NCBI GenBank assembly: GCA_900088475.1
Contig: FLMG01002927.1
Span: 1 to 12,586 of the forward strand
DNA length: 12,586 nt
Reading direction: 5' to 3'
DNA from: Hyphochytrium catenoides
Lineage: Eukaryota > Sar > Hyphochytriomycetes > Hyphochytriales > Hyphochytriaceae
Shown piece after piece: positions 9,060 through 12,586 of this stretch. The translations under genes and the position numbers were made by a program. Each line of letters starts with the position of its first letter. The stretch's first letter is position 1. A model generated the notes under the pieces. It did no database searches, had not been told where the DNA came from, and saw nothing but the letters and a program-made list of their open reading frames with translations.

Positions 9060-9076
9060 CCACCAGCAACTGGTGG
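9060..9076. promoter_or_regulatory. Perfect hairpin/dyad just upstream of the Nse4 start codon
   Basis: Arms ccaccag (9060-9066) and ctggtgg (9070-9076) are exact reverse complements around a 3-base loop. The end of the dyad is 19 bases before the ATG. It could be a stem-loop in the 5' leader or a dyad protein-binding site; the sequence cannot distinguish these. Confidence 0.4.
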
Positions 9077-9095
9077 TTTTGCACAAGTTAGAATC

Positions 9096-11743
9096 ATGAC
9101 TTCATCTCAGTCAGAAGCAGGACCGCGAGCTAAGCGGACAAGAGTGGAAGCTCCTGCTGTACGTTGACTTTACATCGCTTCATCAGGCCTCCTTGTAATC
9201 CTGCGGTCTTTCTAATGTTCCTCTCTCCTTACAAACGCTCTTTGTTATTACTCCCTGTACTAACTCTGCGGTTTGCAGTCTTCACCTCAGGAGCCTCTAT
9301 CCCAGCTCCAGGAGCTCACGCAGCTGGTTGAGGAGAAACATCTCTCCGGTATTTCTCAAGAGGAAATGACACAAGAGATCGAAGCGAGCCTTAGAAAGAA
9401 GCAGCGGAAAGTAAGCTGTGTCCTCATCTAGTTCCTTTCCGTCTTTCTTCCTCTCTTCTTCGATAATCCTTCGCTCACACCGGAGCATCGTTAAAGGTGA
9501 TGCACGCCAGTGGGCAGACAGATGCAGAGCGACGGCTTATCAGAGAGGCTAGCAGAAAGCTAAACGCGCAGATCAAAGGTGGGAGCCCACTCTTCACTTG
9601 GCAGAATCTCTCTTCTGACATGGGAACACTTTGCTCTCTTCTATTTGTCCTCCTGCTCGGTTAGCGATGAACCATCAAATCGGCGATCCAACGAAGACGG
9701 CGTTCACAGAGTCAGCCTACAAGCTCTCAATGATCTACAATGAGAGTAAGTTCCACCTTTACCTCTAAGAACTTGTCGCTCTCTTTTCTGCTGGTGCTAT
9801 CTCGCTCGTCCTTATGGCCTCTGATCACCAATTATGACTTCTTTATAGTTAACTTCCCTAGAGAGGCCAACCTGGATGCTGAGAACCTCCGTGACGTCTC
9901 GGTTTATTTCAAACGCCAGACCTGTGCTCTGGGAGATTCTGACCTCACCAAGGTGGCGCCCTGACTCTTCTACCTCCTATATCGGTCACCATCCCTATCC
10001 TTGACGCTCTGGTCGCCCCTCTCTCTGTGCATCGTAGTCGCCCCTCCACAGCTTAGCCACAATGTGACGATATGTGTGCAGCCTGTCGGTTAACCCTACC
10101 TCAAACAAACAACACTGACTTTGTCTCTCTATCCAAATTGTCAGTTTGACCCCGATGACTTCTTGGCCAAGGTGCATCAGAACAGCCACTTCACTATCTC
10201 CCGGTCGGATCGGAGCAAGACCATCAACTGGACTGCCCTAGGCACAGCGCTCGCGCCCTGCTTCCGGAGCATTCCAGAGATCTCATTTATGTTAGCGCGG
10301 CTCCATCCTTCTTTTCCTAATATCTGCAGTCTGCACTTTCTACCCTTCTTCCATCACATTGTTCCATGAAGAGGCACACTATAGTTTCTTACGGTTCCAT
10401 CACCTATCAATTGTGTTCCGTACATTGGTACATTCCAACGGTTCCGTCACCATCATAGCCCTTCTCACTTTTCTCGGTCTTCCTTTGAGTAGGTTGGGGC
10501 CTTTCGAGGTTGAAGTGCAGGCAAAGGAGAAAAGACAGCGGCAGAAGGTGCAGAAAGAGGTGTTCGAGGAGACCGCGCCGGATGAGGTGAAGATCACGAA
10601 GGTTTGTAACGCAAAGAGACTCAATCAAGGTTATCTGAGTGCTGTGTGTATAAGGTTAACAGGCTCACTCCCTTCAAGGCCATCCTTTGATCCGCCCCCT
10701 TGCCGGGCTTCCTCTTCGTGTAGCATTCTCCTCTGTGTTTGGCGTTTAAGAAGGTCTCACTCGGCTACGTGTCGGCTTGCCGTGCTCTTCCATGGATTCT
10801 GTAGAAAGATAAGAAGCAGCTTCAGGAGCGTCGGATTAACGTCCTTACCAAGGTCATGAAGGAGGAGTGTCCAGGCCCTAGTAAGGCAATGAACTTCTTC
10901 CCTCTCTTTGCCAACGCGAACAGTTTTTCCCAGGTATGACCCGCTTTAGTAGAGGGAAAGAGGTCTCCTATAGAAAGTGGGTGCATAGTCTTTGCTATCC
11001 CTACCGAGCTGGTCACCAAGATGGCATAGGATGGAGGTGACGCACGGTTGAGGGAGCCTGAGGCAGTAGAAGAGACATTCATTTGGTTCACTAGCCCAGC
11101 ACAGCGAAAGTTTTACAGACAGTAGTCGAACGAACTCGAGAGCCCTCTGTGTTTTTGTTCCTAACCTTCTCTCTTTATAGACTGTAGAAAATGCCTTTGA
11201 CCTTGCTTTCTTGGCCAAGGAGGGCGTCGCGGCGATAAATCTAGATGAAGACGGTTTACCAGTCGTTTGTACGTCTTTAAAGAAGAATCGTTGCGACTTC
11301 CTTAAGATCCTTTCGTTCTCTTTCTGTCAGCTTGCTGCTCTGCGCTAGGGTCAGTCCCTAGTACTAATGAAGACTGAGTGGTATCTCTCATATTAATGGC
11401 CAATTTTTACCCCCAGATGCAACCAAAGCTCCTGCTGAACAGAAGCTGAAGACCAAAGCTTTCGTGATGCGGTTGGACATGGAGACTCTAGAGGTCCCCA
11501 GTACTCCTGTCTTCTTTCTAAAGACTACTAGCTCTATATACCCTCATGGTTGACTAACTGTATCCCTTCTCTTCTCCGTTCTCCACCTAGCCTACTCCTC
11601 CTTAACGAGTCCTCAGTAGCCTAATCACTGACAGCCTATCTTCCCTGCGGCAGAGGGTAACGGAGACTTATGGCATCACGCAGCCGCTTGTGGGGACTAG
11701 GAAGGAAAACGAGGCAGAGGTGGCAATGTCTCAAGCAGACTAG
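9096..11743 (+). CDS. NSE4: Nse4, kleisin subunit of the SMC5/6 complex (11 exons, 366 residues)
   Basis: Nse4 bridges the SMC5 and SMC6 heads in the nucleus and, with Nse1/Nse3, supports recombination repair and replication-fork stability. Exons: 9096-9158, 9279-9410, 9497-9578, 9665-9745, 9849-9952, 10145-10290, 10493-10601, 10805-10933, 11181-11268, 11417-11493, 11654-11743. All introns are GT-AG, phases agree, and the total is 1101 bases. ATG 9096 is the first after an in-frame TAG. A basic N-terminal segment (PRAKRTRVE, 10-18) is followed by a helical kleisin N-terminal region with QTDAERRLIRE near 71-81. The centre carries WTALGTALAPCFRSIPEISF (183-202), joined by the splice to MLGPFEVE (203-210), a family signature. 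The C-terminal winged-helix region has NSFSQTVENAFDLAFLAKEG, LDEDGLPVV and ETYGITQPLV. Length is usual for the family. It lies tail to tail with a SNF2 gene. Confidence 0.94.
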
Positions 11744-11996
11744 CCAGAGAGGATCGTGGATCAAAAATTTAAGGAGAAGCAGAACCTCCCTGGATTAATA
11801 AGACAGAAAGGGAGGGACCGAAGGCGAAAGCGTTGCCATGTATATACATACACTGTCAAGTTATAAACGTAATACATGCAGAGCAATACTCTGATATCTA
11901 TCATTGGCCTCTGTCTCCCTCATTTCTCTTTGAGCTTTCTTATAGCTAGCATCCTGCGGCCTTCTTTCCTGTCATGAGGTACTCTATGGGCCTCTC
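11744..11996. other. Convergent intergenic region between Nse4 and the SNF2 gene
   Basis: These 253 bases separate two stop codons facing each other, so both 3' UTRs and polyadenylation sites must lie here or overlap. AT-richer sequence at about 11838-11875, with TATATACATACA and TTATAAACGTAATA, is a plausible processing region. No AATAAA hexamer was seen in the part inspected. Confidence 0.5.
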
Positions 11997-12389
11997 TCAC
12001 TCTTCTCCACCCCTGTTTCCCCTGAGCCTCCATTCGGCCGCAGTCGCGAGGAGGTCTCTCCTCTCCCTCGGGTCCAGATCTTGTGTACCCTCCTCGTCCC
12101 CTCCATCATCCAGCATTGAATCATCTAACGTCTCCTAGGTAGAAGAACAATCGTTAGCGACTGAGAGATAGAAGACTAAGGGGGGCAGCGGGGCACAGGA
12201 GAAATGCAAGAGAACAGTGCGGCGGTGGCTCACACCTTTCCCGTGACTAGAGCCTTGAGATCTGCTAATGTTATGGCTTCATTATCCTTCTTGGGCGCCC
12301 GCCACCGCTCGAGGCCCTGAGACAATGAGCGCGCTCTCCTTTGCTCAAGTTCGTAAATTCTCTCTTCGATGGTGCCTTCTACCAGGAAC
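11997..12389 (-). CDS. SNF2-family ATPase, SHPRH-like, C-terminal end (partial)
   Basis: Two final exons are visible: 12389-12236 and 12134-11997, joined in phase 0 across a GT-AG intron; stop TGA at 11997-11999. The first exon begins in the middle of a codon and reads FLVEGTIEERIYELEQRR. This is the hallmark that follows helicase motif VI in SNF2 ATPases, where the equivalent is usually RFxVxxTIEERI. It continues into NEAITLADLKALVTG. An ILTVADLADLF-like segment at this position is characteristic of SHPRH, a RING-bearing SNF2 ubiquitin ligase for PCNA in post-replication repair. The last exon encodes 45 residues: an acidic stretch (SMLDDGGDEEGTQDLD), then a basic helix (RERRDLLATAAEWRLRG). 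The ATPase core, motif VI and any RING domain lie beyond the window. SNF2 assignment is firm; SHPRH rather than another Rad5-group member is an inference. Confidence 0.83.
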
Positions 12390-12586
12390 CTTGGGTGGAG
12401 AGGGGGGAAGCGTAGCGTTAAGACCTTTCGAAGTATCCCAGGAGCTTTTCTGAGAGTCCAAGCGAGAGCTTTTCGACAGTGGCGTAAGGTGTGGCAGACA
12501 ATATGCTAACCCATAGGTCACTTTAAAGAGTACGAAGAGAGCGACCGAGGAAGAACGAAAGAGAGAAAGAAAGAGCAAGAGAGGGA
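12390..12586 (-). other. Intron (partial) of the SNF2-family gene
   Basis: Upstream of the acceptor (polypyrimidine tract, then CCACCCAAG at 12390) no exon carrying the expected motif VI (QxxGRxHRxGQ-like) is visible up to the window edge. A short open stretch with a GAAAG/GTCTTA donor-like site near 12424 keeps frame but lacks SNF2 sequence, so I treat the whole stretch as intron. Both ends are pyrimidine-rich on the minus strand. Confidence 0.55.

Larger units (their letters stand above)
8360..9095. other. Region upstream of Nse4, between divergent genes, with ambiguous coding capacity
   Basis: This stretch should contain the Nse4 promoter and, on the other strand, the promoter for the 113-residue ORF and/or the large gene. 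It includes a CAG-type low-complexity patch (8611-8670), a short plus-strand frame from ATG 8601 starting MGKGQQQHQQQE (32 residues), and a 103-codon minus-strand open stretch (8880-8568). None has enough support to be called a gene. Confidence 0.5.

Noticed and set aside
10359-10859. Plus-strand 166-codon open frame
   Set aside because: It is an unspliced read-through that covers Nse4 exon 7 in frame but runs through the flanking introns. The spliced model joins family motifs exactly across the acceptor at 10492.
10822-11218. Minus-strand open frames opposite Nse4 exons 8 and 9
   Set aside because: They are antisense shadows; the plus-strand exons carry Nse4 signatures with matching splice phases.
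12268-12453. Plus-strand 61-codon open frame
   Set aside because: It is antisense to the SNF2 exon that encodes TIEERI and extends into its intron.
12424-12468. Possible extra SNF2 exon reading KLSLGLSEKLLGYFE on the minus strand
   Set aside because: Frame can be kept across the next acceptor, but the sequence does not resemble the helicase motif VI region that should precede FLVEGTIEER, and the donor is weak.
1-12586. Prokaryotic operon, CRISPR array, rRNA, tRNA or transposase
   Set aside because: None was seen. Gene structure is clearly eukaryotic, repeats are simple dinucleotides without spacers, and no transposase motif was found. A tRNA scan was not possible by eye over the whole window.

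Overview
This is nuclear DNA of an intron-dense eukaryote, not a prokaryote. Coding sequence is cut into short exons (about 50-400 bases) joined by GT-AG introns of roughly 65-300 bases. Reading frame and intron phase close exactly across 11 exons of one gene and 16 of another. Base composition is near 50% GC by eye, with long GA/CT dinucleotide tracts in introns and intergenic DNA. An EF-hand/WD40 gene of a type best known from ciliated lineages suggests a protist or alga with a motile cilium. A chromerid-like alveolate alga would fit, but the window alone cannot settle the taxon.

Layout. 1-1410 (minus): 5' part of an EF-hand plus WD40-type gene that runs off the left edge. Its first intron is filled by a GA tract. 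1411-2469: upstream/intergenic DNA dominated by purine dinucleotide tracts. 2470-2849 (minus): a possible two-exon 61-residue microprotein. 3309-7998 (minus): a 16-exon gene for a predicted 831-residue nuclear protein with a propeller-like N-terminal half, basic nuclear-localisation-type clusters and a helical C-terminal half; its family was not recognised. 8018-8359 (minus): a 113-codon intronless open frame bracketed by an 11-bp inverted repeat. 8568-8880: low-complexity DNA with CAG-type triplets and ambiguous coding capacity. 9096-11743 (plus): an 11-exon gene for Nse4, the kleisin of the SMC5/6 complex, which is the best-supported identification here. 11997-12389 (minus): the last two exons of a SNF2-family ATPase, most like SHPRH, tail to tail with Nse4 and continuing off the right edge.

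The two recognised right-hand genes both concern genome maintenance: SMC5/6 in recombination and replication-fork stability, and SHPRH-type SNF2/ubiquitin ligases in post-replication repair. The left-hand gene is probably ciliary or calcium-responsive. I saw no operon, mobile element with transposase, CRISPR array, rRNA or tRNA. All spliced models were derived by hand from splice motifs and frame continuity. The Nse4 and SNF2 models are also anchored by family motifs; the large middle gene is anchored only by continuity.
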